This document shows, one piece after another, positions 1-6,260 of a stretch of DNA of 8,265 nt. Position 1 is the first letter of the stretch; every line of letters begins with the position of its first letter. The notes under the pieces were generated by a model, which did not search any database, had not been told where the DNA came from, and was given only the letters and a program-made list of their open reading frames with translations. Source of the DNA: an uncultured Muribaculaceae bacterium (GTDB lineage Bacteria; Bacteroidota; Bacteroidia; Bacteroidales; Muribaculaceae); NCBI GenBank assembly GCA_947177435.1, contig CAMWUM010000079.1:1-8265 (forward strand), read 5' to 3'. The position numbers were made by a program, and so were the translations under genes.

Positions 1-24
1 ACCTAATTTAACGCAAAACGCCAA

Positions 25-1074
25 CTAAAGTATTAACATTGCGTCGCCATAGGCGCCAAATCGGTATCCTTCCTCCACCGCCTTGGCATATGCCTCCATC
101 ACGAGCTCGTATCCGCCGAATGCCGAAACCATCATAAGCATAGTCGAGTACGGCATGTGGAAATTGCTGATCAGCGAGGTGGCCACGGTGAAATCGTACG
201 GGGGGAAGATGAACTTGTTGGTCCAGCCGTCGTAGGTCTTCATATGCCCGTTCATGCTCACGGCGCTCTCAATGCCGCGCAGCACCGAAGTGCCCACGGC
301 GCACACCTGGCGGTCTTCGTCCTTGGCCGAGTTGACCATGTCGACCAGCTTCTGGCTCACGATGATCTGCTCTGAGTCCATGCGGTGCTTGGTGAGGTCC
401 TCGACGTCAATTTCGCGGAAGTTGCCCAGGCCGCTGTGCACAGTGAGGAATCCCTGCTCCACTCCGCGTATCTCAAGGCGCTTAAGCAACTCACGGGTGA
501 AGTGCATGCCGGCGGCGGGGGCCATGACGGCGCCCTCCTTGCTGGCGAAGATGCACTGATAGTCTACGGCGTCGTCGGGCGTAGCCTCGCGTCGTATGTA
601 GTCGGGCAGCGGGGTCTGACCCAGGGCGTAAAGGGCGGCCTTGAACTCGTCGTGGGGCGCGTCGTAGAGGAAGCGCAGCGTGCGTCCGCGAGAAGTGGTG
701 TTGTCAATCACCTCGGCCACCATCGATTCGTCCTCACCGAAATACAGTTTGTTGCCGATGCGGATTTTACGCGCGGGCTCTACCAGCACGTCCCACAGCT
801 TGTTCTGCTCGTTGAGCTCGCGGAGCAGAAACACTTCAATGCGGGCGCCGGTCTTTTCCTTGTTGCCGTAAAGGCGCGCGGGAAATACCATGGTGTCGTT
901 AAAAACCATTACGTCGCCGTCGCCAAAATAGCCGAGTATGTTCTTAAACTCCATGTGCTCAATGTCTCCGGTCTTGCGGTGCACCACCATCAGGCGGCAC
1001 TCGTCGCGGTTGGGCATGGGGTACTGGGCAATCAGGTTTTCAGGCAAGCGAAATTTAAATTGCGACAACTTCAT
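25..1074 (-). CDS. queA: S-adenosylmethionine:tRNA ribosyltransferase-isomerase QueA
   Basis: Cytoplasmic enzyme that transfers and rearranges the ribosyl part of SAM onto 7-aminomethyl-7-deazaguanine at the wobble position of tRNAs for Asp, Asn, His and Tyr. This gives epoxyqueuosine, the next-to-last step of queuosine synthesis. The 349-residue protein is full length for the family. It begins [19 protein letters not shown], which fixes the ATG at 1074. Family motifs seen in order are [16 protein letters not shown] (55-70), [13 protein letters not shown] (181-193), [20 protein letters not shown] (213-232), [10 protein letters not shown] (261-270) and [13 protein letters not shown] (283-295) followed by [19 protein letters not shown] (303-321). 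GLGNFRE and PPYDF are the wording I recall from Bacteroides-type QueA. It is the last visible gene of the leftward unit, 67 bases after truB, with no promoter seen in that gap. The stop is TAG. The 24 bases beyond it to the window edge hold nothing I can name; folK is often next in relatives, but it is not visible here. Confidence 0.97.
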   Translation of the reverse strand: MKLSQFKFRLPENLIAQYPMPNRDECRLMVVHRKTGDIEHMEFKNILGYFGDGDVMVFNDTMVFPARLYGNKEKTGARIEVFLLRELNEQNKLWDVLVEPARKIRIGNKLYFGEDESMVAEVIDNTTSRGRTLRFLYDAPHDEFKAALYALGQTPLPDYIRREATPDDAVDYQCIFASKEGAVMAPAAGMHFTRELLKRLEIRGVEQGFLTVHSGLGNFREIDVEDLTKHRMDSEQIIVSQKLVDMVNSAKDEDRQVCAVGTSVLRGIESAVSMNGHMKTYDGWTNKFIFPPYDFTVATSLISNFHMPYSTMLMMVSAFGGYELVMEAYAKAVEEGYRFGAYGDAMLIL

Positions 1075-1078
1075 ATTT

Positions 1079-1143
1079 AGAGACGTTAGTTTTTTAGACT
1101 TTAGCGTTAGATTTTAGATTTTGGGTGTTAGGCGTTGGGCGTT
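1079..1143 (-). repeat. Degenerate heptamer tandem array between truB and queA
   Basis: Read on the minus strand, the gap between truB and queA breaks into about nine consecutive units that start with AA. The first five are exactly 7 bases each (AACGCCC, AACGCCT, AACACCC, AAAATCT, AAAATCT). The next four drift to 6, 7, 8 and 9 bases (AACGCT, AAAGTCT, AAAAAACT, AACGTCTCT). The loose consensus is AAMRYCT. The truB stop codon TAA (1142-1144) overlaps the first unit, and the array ends just upstream of the queA start codon. I see no hairpin or promoter in it. Its function is unknown; it may be a slippage-derived spacer. Confidence 0.7.
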
Positions 1144-1858
1144 AAGCCTCAGTTTCTGCGGGCGGAAGCTGTATTTCCACTGTGCGAATAAGCTCCTCGG
1201 CCTGGGGCATCGTCAGGCAGTCGGCGATGTCGACGTCGCCCACGCGGGTGCGGCGCAGGGCCGTCAGATGGGCGCCCGAGCCGAGGGCGCGGCCGATGTC
1301 GCGGGCCAGGGCGCGGATGTAGGTGCCTTTGCTGCAAACCACCCGCACGGTGATCGACTCGGGGCTGAACTCAAGCAGTTCTATCTGGTCAATCACCAGC
1401 GTCTTGGGCTTAAGTTCGACCTCGCGACCCTTGCGGGCAGCATGGTAGGCGCGCTGGCCGTCTACCTTGCAGGCCGAATATGCCGGGGGCACTTGCTGTA
1501 TCTCACCCACGAACTGGCGGAGGGCGTTCTCAACGAGTTCGCGTGTGATATGCTCTGTGGGGTAGGTTGCGTCAATCTTAGTTTCGAGGTCAAACGACGG
1601 TGTGGTGGCGCCCAAAGCCATCGTGGCCACGTACTCCTTGACGCCGGCCTGCAGCTGGTCAATGCGCTTGGTGGCGCGACCGGTGCACACGAGCATCACG
1701 CCGGTGGCAAGCGGATCGAGCGTGCCGGCATGGCCGACTTTCAGCTTGCGTATGCCGGTGCGGCGCGTCAACTCGCCCCGCAGGCGCTTGACAGCGTCAA
1801 ACGATGTCCAACCCAGTGGCTTGTCGATATATAACACTTCACCCTCTACGAAATTCAT
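1142..1858 (-). CDS. truB: tRNA pseudouridine(55) synthase TruB
   Basis: Converts U55 in the T-loop of tRNAs to pseudouridine; TruB enzymes also act as tRNA-folding chaperones. The 238-residue protein has the standard motifs. KVGHAGTLDPLATGV (40-54) carries the catalytic aspartate at residue 48. QVPPAYSACKVDGQRAY (122-138), CSKGTYIRALARDIG (175-189) and LRRTRVG (201-207) follow. It ends soon after the last motif, so it lacks the C-terminal PUA-like extension of the roughly 314-residue E. coli enzyme. From memory the short form is usual in Bacteroidetes. The start MNFVEGEVLYIDKPLGWTS fits the family N-terminus. It begins only 3 bases after the uppP stop codon, which strongly suggests co-transcription and possibly translational coupling. 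Its stop codon runs into the heptamer array. Confidence 0.97.
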   Translation of the reverse strand: MNFVEGEVLYIDKPLGWTSFDAVKRLRGELTRRTGIRKLKVGHAGTLDPLATGVMLVCTGRATKRIDQLQAGVKEYVATMALGATTPSFDLETKIDATYPTEHITRELVENALRQFVGEIQQVPPAYSACKVDGQRAYHAARKGREVELKPKTLVIDQIELLEFSPESITVRVVCSKGTYIRALARDIGRALGSGAHLTALRRTRVGDVDIADCLTMPQAEELIRTVEIQLPPAETEA

Positions 1859-1861
1859 AAC

Positions 1862-2689
1862 TTAGAATATTAAGCAAATGATACCCACGGCCAGGCAGTA
1901 GACGGCAAACCATACGAGTTTGCCTTTTTTCACCAGATTAATCATCCATTTGCAGGCCAGGCAGCCGAAGATGAACGCAGCCAGGAAGCCTACTATTAGA
2001 GGCACGATGCCGATGCTGGCCTGTGCGGCCTGCTCGCCGGCCTCGGGGAACAGCATATCCTTGACGTCAAGGAGAGCCTCGCCGAGGATGGGGATGATGA
2101 CCATAAAGAATGAGAACTGGGCCACTTTCTCGCGCTTGTCGCCGATGGCCACGCCCGTGGCGATTGTCGCACCCGAGCGACTAAGACCGGGAAGCACTGC
2201 CACAGCTTGGGCGATGCCGATGACCAAAGCGTCGAGCCATGTTATGTCGCGTGGCTTGTAGGTGCGGGCGGTCAGCGGGCTGGTGCGGAAGAAGTACGAG
2301 AACGCCAGCAAAGCCGCCGTCACGCACAGGCAGATGCCCACTACCGTGAGATTGCCGTCAAACAGGCGCTCGATATCTTTCTTGAATGCGAAGCCGACGA
2401 TGGCAACGGGTATGCACGAGAGCAAAATCTTGAGGACGTAACGGGTATTGTCGTCGTTTTTGAATGTGAAGAACGATTTGCAGAGCGGGGCGAATTCGCG
2501 CCAGAGCACCACGATAGTACTCAGCACGGTAGCCACGTGCAACATCACGCTGAACTGCAGACTCGCATCGGGGTCGACGTCTACGCCAAGCAGCTGCTTG
2601 AGAATCTCGAGGTGGCCCGACGAACTGATGGGCAGGTATTCAGACAAGCCCTGCAAGATGCCGAGCCAAAGCGCTTGTAACCAATCCAT
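1862..2689 (-). CDS. uppP: Undecaprenyl-diphosphatase UppP (BacA family)
   Basis: Integral membrane phosphatase that turns undecaprenyl diphosphate into undecaprenyl phosphate. This recycles the lipid carrier used for peptidoglycan and surface glycans; high dosage gives bacitracin resistance in this family. The 275 residues match the usual length. The first signature, QGLSEYLPISSSGHLEI (13-29), contains the conserved glutamate at 17, the serine cluster and His26. The second, GIAQAVAVLPGLSRSGATI (158-176), contains the conserved Arg171 of the PGLSRSG motif. Hydrophobic segments are spread along the protein, for example around 51-66, 86-102, 115-134, 192-206, 226-246 and 258-275, as expected for a polytopic protein. 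The ATG at 2689 puts the conserved MDWLQALWLGILQGL start in place. It lies 10 bases after the DUF3098 gene and 3 bases before truB, inside the ftsX unit. Confidence 0.97.
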   Translation of the reverse strand: MDWLQALWLGILQGLSEYLPISSSGHLEILKQLLGVDVDPDASLQFSVMLHVATVLSTIVVLWREFAPLCKSFFTFKNDDNTRYVLKILLSCIPVAIVGFAFKKDIERLFDGNLTVVGICLCVTAALLAFSYFFRTSPLTARTYKPRDITWLDALVIGIAQAVAVLPGLSRSGATIATGVAIGDKREKVAQFSFFMVIIPILGEALLDVKDMLFPEAGEQAAQASIGIVPLIVGFLAAFIFGCLACKWMINLVKKGKLVWFAVYCLAVGIICLIF

Positions 2690-2699
2690 TGATATTATA

Positions 2700-3035
2700 T
2701 TAGGCGTTTGACTTCTTGCCCGACTTGGGCTTTACAATGATGGCGATGGCCATAAGCACAAATCCGAGGAAGGCAATCGTAGGCCCTACCACGATGCGGC
2801 GCGTACTGTAAATGTCGGGGTTGTACTCGTCGATGCCCGTAGGCGAACCGCTGATGAGGATGAAGCCAAGGATGATCATGACTCCGGCGATGATTACGAG
2901 CAGGAAATTGTTGCGCAGCAAGGGTTTGTCTTGCTCGCTTTCGGCTATTACGCCTTTCTTGGCCTCAGAGGCCTGGATGGGTGCCGTCCTGCGGCCCGCG
3001 GCGTAATTGTAATTCTTCTTTTGAGGTGTAGCCAT
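2700..3035 (-). CDS. DUF3098 family small membrane protein
   Basis: A 111-residue protein that I recognise as the DUF3098 family of Bacteroidetes; its molecular function is not established. The N-terminal 40 residues are polar and basic, probably cytoplasmic and disordered. Two hydrophobic helices follow, at about 44-62 and 82-101. The link between them carries the most family-like stretch, YNPDIYSTRRIVVGP (71-85). The tail KPKSGKKSN is lysine-rich. Two helices with a basic N-terminus and a basic C-terminus suggest that both ends face the cytoplasm and the NPDIYS loop faces the periplasm. The gene lies 36 bases after ftsX and 10 bases before uppP. That position suggests a role in division or envelope synthesis, for instance as an FtsX or UppP partner, but this is inference from context only. 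Confidence 0.88.
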   Translation of the reverse strand: MATPQKKNYNYAAGRRTAPIQASEAKKGVIAESEQDKPLLRNNFLLVIIAGVMIILGFILISGSPTGIDEYNPDIYSTRRIVVGPTIAFLGFVLMAIAIIVKPKSGKKSNA

Positions 3036-3071
3036 TATGCTAAGTATGTTGTTATCTAACCTATTATGTTG

Positions 3072-3944
3072 TCAAGATGCGTAGAGTTGGTCAAGCGTGG
3101 CGCGCAGGTAGCGCGTGGTGGCGAAGTAGGCAGCGAGCCCACAAATGAGCATGCCCAGGCACAGCATCGCCGCGCACATCCAGACGATGTCGGCGCCGCT
3201 GACCAGGGCGGCAGCCTCGGGGTACGAACCGCGCAAGTACATCCAGCCACCGAAAAGCAGCAGCGACGCGGCCACGCCGGAGATGACGCCCCACACGATG
3301 CCCGAGCGGATGAAGGGCCTGCGGATAAATCCGGCTGTGGCGCCCACCAGCTGCATCGAGCGTATGACGAAGCGGCGCGCGTAAACAGCTATGCTGACCG
3401 TATTATATATAAGTACGAGTGATATAGCCAACAAGGCAAGTGCTACGATGCCCAGGGCTATCGACACCTTGCCGGCAACGCGGTGGAGGTCAGCGACCAC
3501 ATCGACTTGCGACACCACCTCATCGACGCTACCGTATAGCATCAACTGGTCGCCAATCATGCGCACGCTGTCGGGATGCACGTAAGCGGGCGCAAGCGTC
3601 ACCTCGTACTCGTCACTGTACGGATTTTCTCCCAAGGCCTGCAGTTCCTCGGCATTGTAGGCCATTTCCTGCGCAAACACCTGCTCGGCCGTGGTGTGCT
3701 TGACATCGGCGCTGTAAGGGGCGCCAACGAGCATGGCGTATAGCTCGGCCTTCTCGGCGTCGGTAGCGTAGAGGTCGGCCTTGACGATGACCGCTACCTG
3801 GCTCATCACGCTGTCGGTGGCACGCTTGGCGGCCGTTCCGACAGCCACGAGCAGCCCCACGATTAAGAGCACCAGCGTGACGCTGATGACCGAAGTGGCC
3901 TGCGAACCCAATGTGGATATCCTGTTTGACTTCTTTTTTGCCAT
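3072..3944 (-). CDS. ftsX: Cell division protein FtsX (ABC-type permease)
   Basis: Membrane half of the FtsEX complex, which couples ATP hydrolysis by FtsE to activation of peptidoglycan hydrolases at the division septum. The 290-residue protein has the FtsX layout. There is a basic N-terminus (MAKKKSNR), TM1 at about 17-37, and a large extracytoplasmic domain at 38-160. Three more helices lie at about 161-183, 213-234 and 253-275. The cytoplasmic loop NTVSIAVYARRFVIRSMQLV (181-200), followed by GATAGFIRRPFI (201-212), is the diagnostic FtsX/MacB-type signature. An in-frame TTG 12 bases upstream would add four residues. I prefer the ATG at 3944 because it gives the usual Met-Ala-Lys-Lys start. 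It is the first gene of the leftward unit and has its own promoter. No ftsE lies nearby; in Bacteroidetes ftsE is commonly elsewhere. Confidence 0.95.
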   Translation of the reverse strand: MAKKKSNRISTLGSQATSVISVTLVLLIVGLLVAVGTAAKRATDSVMSQVAVIVKADLYATDAEKAELYAMLVGAPYSADVKHTTAEQVFAQEMAYNAEELQALGENPYSDEYEVTLAPAYVHPDSVRMIGDQLMLYGSVDEVVSQVDVVADLHRVAGKVSIALGIVALALLAISLVLIYNTVSIAVYARRFVIRSMQLVGATAGFIRRPFIRSGIVWGVISGVAASLLLFGGWMYLRGSYPEAAALVSGADIVWMCAAMLCLGMLICGLAAYFATTRYLRATLDQLYAS

Positions 3945-3960
3945 ATTAAATTGCAACCTC

Positions 3961-3971
3961 GCAAATTTTGC
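3961..3971. other. 11-base palindrome at the ftsX transcription start region
   Basis: The sequence GCAAATTTTGC is a perfect inverted repeat of 5-base arms (GCAAA and TTTGC) around a single T. It lies directly downstream of the leftward -7 element, about where ftsX transcription should start, so it could be a small operator. In AT-rich intergenic DNA a match this short can easily arise by chance. Confidence 0.25.
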
Positions 3972-3972
3972 G

Positions 3973-4004
3973 CAAAGTTAATAAACATTAACCCCCAAAA
4001 CAAA
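3973..4004 (-). promoter_or_regulatory. Bacteroidetes-type promoter for the ftsX operon
   Basis: On the minus strand the -33 element TTTG (4001-4004) and the -7 element TAACTTTG (3973-3980) are separated by exactly 20 bases. This matches the Bacteroidetes housekeeping consensus TTTG-N19-21-TAnnTTTG. Transcription should start near 3965-3970, leaving a leader of roughly 20-25 bases before the ftsX ATG at 3944. Confidence 0.75.
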
Positions 4005-4049
4005 TATTCACTATTAAAATATCATAAAACAGCTTTTTTCGGGGAAAAA

Positions 4050-4081
4050 TTTGGGTTTTGCGTTTTAATTGTTTAAATTTG
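4050..4081 (+). promoter_or_regulatory. Bacteroidetes-type promoter for serC-serA
   Basis: A -33 element TTTG (4050-4053) and a -7 element TAAATTTG (4074-4081) are 20 bases apart, which matches the Bacteroidetes sigma consensus. Transcription should start near 4085-4090, giving a leader of about 30 bases before the serC ATG at 4120. The leader is AT-rich with no clear Shine-Dalgarno sequence, as is common in this phylum. The -33 elements of this and the ftsX promoter are about 45 bases apart, so the two promoters are back to back. Confidence 0.75.
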
Positions 4082-4119
4082 CCGTATGAATTATTTACTC
4101 ATTATCTAAATAGAGTATC

Positions 4120-5190
4120 ATGAAAAAACATAACTTCTATGCCGGCCCGTCAATCCTGAGCCAGCAGACCATCAAGGCCACGGCCGACGCAGTCCTCAAC
4201 TTCGCTGACACCGGCCTCTCAATCCTCGAAGTTTCTCACCGCAGCAAGGAGTTCCAGGCTGTAATCGACGAGGCTACCGCCCTGGTCAAGGAGCTCCTCG
4301 ACGTGCCCGCAGGCTACTCCGTACTATGGCTTGGCGGCGGCGCGTCGACGCAATTCTATATGATACCGATGAACCTGCTGCGCACCAAGGCAGCCTTCAT
4401 CGACACCGGCACATGGGCCCACAACGCCATCAAGGAGGCCCGCCTCTTCGGCGAGGTTGAGGTACTCGCCACCTCTGAGCCCGAGAACTACACCTTCATC
4501 CCCAAGGGCTACACCGTACCCGCTGACGTTGACTATTTCCACTACACCAGCAACAACACCATCTACGGCACCGAGATGCGCTACGATCCCGACGTGCCCT
4601 GCCGCCTGGTGGCCGATATGAGCTCTGATATCTTCTCACGCCCGATAGACATATCCAAGTACGATGCCATCTACGCCGGCGCGCAAAAGAACCTCGCGCC
4701 TGCCGGCGTCACCATCGTCATTGTCCGCGATGACGCCCTAGGCCACGTTGACCGCCCCCTGCCCACGATGATTGACTACCGCACCCACATCAAGAAGGGC
4801 TCGATGTTCAATACTCCCCCGGTGCTCCCCATCTACTCGGCCCTGCAGACCCTGCGCTATTACAAGGAACTCGGCGGCATCAAGGAACTCGAGCGCCGAG
4901 ACCTGGAGAAGGCCGCCGTGCTGTATGACGCCATCGACTCGTCGAAGATGTTCGTCGGTACCGTCACTGACCCCGCCGACCGCTCGATTATGAACGTCTG
5001 CTTCGTAATGAAGCCCGAATACAAGGAACTGGAAAAGGACTTCGTCGACTTTGCCACCGCCCGCGGCCTGGTAGGCATCAAGGGCCACCGCTCAGTCGGC
5101 GGCTTCCGCGCGTCGCTCTACAATGCTCTGCCCCTCGAGAGCGTAAAGGCTCTGGTACAGGCCATGCAAGATTTCGAAGCCCAACACTAA
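4120..5190 (+). CDS. serC: Phosphoserine aminotransferase SerC
   Basis: PLP-dependent cytoplasmic enzyme that transaminates 3-phosphohydroxypyruvate with glutamate to give phosphoserine, the second step of serine synthesis; SerC can also act in pyridoxal phosphate synthesis. The 356 residues are the normal length. The start [15 protein letters not shown] (2-16) is the family's NF.AGP signature. SHRSKEF (39-45) carries the substrate-binding arginine at 41. LGGGAS (71-76) and TGTWA (96-100) help form the cofactor pocket, and ADMSSDI (165-171) provides the aspartate that contacts the PLP pyridine nitrogen. [12 protein letters not shown] (185-196) holds the Schiff-base lysine at 190. [14 protein letters not shown] (323-336) is the C-terminal signature. 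It is transcribed from its own promoter and lies 12 bases before serA, the enzyme of the preceding pathway step. Confidence 0.98.
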   Translation: MKKHNFYAGPSILSQQTIKATADAVLNFADTGLSILEVSHRSKEFQAVIDEATALVKELLDVPAGYSVLWLGGGASTQFYMIPMNLLRTKAAFIDTGTWAHNAIKEARLFGEVEVLATSEPENYTFIPKGYTVPADVDYFHYTSNNTIYGTEMRYDPDVPCRLVADMSSDIFSRPIDISKYDAIYAGAQKNLAPAGVTIVIVRDDALGHVDRPLPTMIDYRTHIKKGSMFNTPPVLPIYSALQTLRYYKELGGIKELERRDLEKAAVLYDAIDSSKMFVGTVTDPADRSIMNVCFVMKPEYKELEKDFVDFATARGLVGIKGHRSVGGFRASLYNALPLESVKALVQAMQDFEAQH

Positions 5191-5202
5191 TCCACCATCG
5201 CA

Positions 5203-6123
5203 ATGAAGATATTAGTTGCAACCGAGAAACCCTTTGCCGCAGTCGCAGTCGACGGCATTCGCAAAGTGGCCGAAGAGGCAGGCTACGAGCTCTGCCTGCT
5301 TGAGAAATACACAGATCGCCAACAGCTGCTCGACGCCGTGGCCGACGCCGACGCCCTGATCGTGCGCTCCGACATTGTCGACAATGACGTCTTTGACGCT
5401 GCCAAGCAACTCAAGGTGGTGGTACGCGCAGGCGCCGGATACGACAACATCGACCTGGCCACCGCCACAGCACACGGCGTGGTGGTTGAGAATACCCCCG
5501 GCCAGAACTCCAACGCGGTGGCCGAACTCGTGTTCGGCATGACCGTAATGGCCATCCGCAATATGTACAACGGCACCTCGGGCACAGAACTCAAAGGCAA
5601 GCGCTTGGGCATACAAGCCTTTGGCCAGGTGGGCCGCAACGTGGCCCGCATCGCCAAGGGATTCGGCATGGACGTGATGGCTCTCGACCCCTACTGCCCC
5701 GACGAGGCTATGACCGAGGCTGGCGTAACTCCCGTGCATAGTGTCGAGGATCTGTACAAGAACAACGAGTTCGTATCGATCCACATCCCCGCCACCCCTG
5801 AGACCAAGAAGTCAATAGGCCGCGACCTCATCACCCTCATGCCAAAGGGCGGCGTGCTCATCAACACCGCCCGCAAGGAAGTGATCGACGAGGACGGACT
5901 GATGCAGGCACTGGCCGAGCGCCCCGACCTCAAGTACGTGGCCGACATCAAGCCCGACTGCGCCGACGAACTCAAACCCAAGGTTGGCGACCGAGTGTTC
6001 TTCACTCCCAAGAAGATGGGCGCGCAGACCGCCGAGGCCAATATCAACGCCGGCATCGCCGCCGCGCGCCAGTGCGTGGCCTACCTCCGCGACGGCATCG
6101 ACCGCTTCAAGGTCAGCAAGTAA
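5203..6123 (+). CDS. serA: D-3-phosphoglycerate dehydrogenase SerA, short form without ACT domain
   Basis: NAD-dependent oxidation of 3-phosphoglycerate to 3-phosphohydroxypyruvate, the committed step of serine synthesis. At 306 residues it is a type III enzyme. It has an N-terminal substrate-binding region with VVRAGAGYDNID (73-84), then the Rossmann domain with GIQAFGQVGRNVA (136-148), NTARKEVIDEDGL (221-233) and TPKKMGAQTAEAN (268-280). It then ends, with no intervening or ACT regulatory domain, so serine feedback through an ACT domain is not expected. Two departures from the general 2-hydroxyacid dehydrogenase pattern stand out. The first glycine of GxGxxG is Ala139. The catalytic histidine of the usual TPHxG motif is Lys270. 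The substrate-binding arginine (224) is present. These changes match what I recall of Bacteroides and Entamoeba homologues, so they look lineage-specific rather than damaging. It follows serC by 12 bases and is followed by a terminator. Confidence 0.95.
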   Translation: MKILVATEKPFAAVAVDGIRKVAEEAGYELCLLEKYTDRQQLLDAVADADALIVRSDIVDNDVFDAAKQLKVVVRAGAGYDNIDLATATAHGVVVENTPGQNSNAVAELVFGMTVMAIRNMYNGTSGTELKGKRLGIQAFGQVGRNVARIAKGFGMDVMALDPYCPDEAMTEAGVTPVHSVEDLYKNNEFVSIHIPATPETKKSIGRDLITLMPKGGVLINTARKEVIDEDGLMQALAERPDLKYVADIKPDCADELKPKVGDRVFFTPKKMGAQTAEANINAGIAAARQCVAYLRDGIDRFKVSK

Positions 6124-6151
6124 TCGAGAATTTAACTCAATAGCAATAATT

Positions 6152-6187
6152 GACGCGCAGCCAAATCAATGGCTGCGCGTCTTTTTT
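6152..6187 (+). terminator. Rho-independent terminator after serA
   Basis: A perfect 11-bp GC-rich stem pairs GACGCGCAGCC (6152-6162) with GGCTGCGCGTC (6171-6181). An extra A-T pair (6163 with 6170) extends it to 12 bp with a 6-base loop. Six T residues follow at 6182-6187. The hairpin starts 28 bases after the serA stop codon and closes the serC-serA unit. A run of A and T just upstream could allow weaker termination on the other strand. Confidence 0.92.
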
Positions 6188-6196
6188 GCTAAAAAA

Positions 6197-6228
6197 TTTC
6201 GGCGTTAAGCGGAAAATGGCTACATTTG
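6197..6228 (+). promoter_or_regulatory. Bacteroidetes-type promoter for the MFS-udk unit
   Basis: The -7 element TACATTTG (6221-6228) is an exact match to TAnnTTTG. A TTTC at 6197-6200, one base off the TTTG -33 element, lies 20 bases upstream. Transcription should start near 6233-6237. That excludes the in-frame ATG at 6216 as a start for this transcript and supports the ATG at 6261, with a leader of about 25 bases. Confidence 0.65.
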
Positions 6229-6260
6229 CAAAAATTTTAATAGACCAAACATTACAGCTT

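Noticed and set aside
385..1080. 231-codon open frame on the plus strand across queA
   Set aside because: It runs antisense to a confidently identified queA, and its product (rich in Val, His, Ala, Gly) matches no family I know. It is a by-product of the GC-rich coding strand.
1121..1834. 237-codon open frame on the plus strand across truB
   Set aside because: Antisense shadow of truB, which has all its catalytic motifs. No promoter or ribosome site is seen in front of it.
3945..3956. TTG start that would extend FtsX by four residues
   Set aside because: The ATG at 3944 gives the usual Met-Ala-Lys-Lys start; a TTG only 12 bases upstream offers no family support.
4034..4048. TTTTTC-GGG-GAAAAA dyad as a terminator or riboswitch
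   Set aside because: The stem is 6 bp, mostly A-T, with a 3-base loop, and it lies upstream of the serC promoter, so it is not in the serC leader. It is kept only as a possible protein site.
5191..5202. Separate promoter for serA
   Set aside because: The 12-base gap and the end of serC show no TAnnTTTG element; serA is best read as co-transcribed with serC.
5212..5784. 190-codon minus-strand open frame inside serA
   Set aside because: Shadow of serA with no recognisable domain; serA is complete and well conserved.
6216..6218. ATG that would begin the MFS protein 15 codons earlier
   Set aside because: It lies just upstream of the exact TACATTTG -7 element, so it would not be in the mRNA from that promoter.
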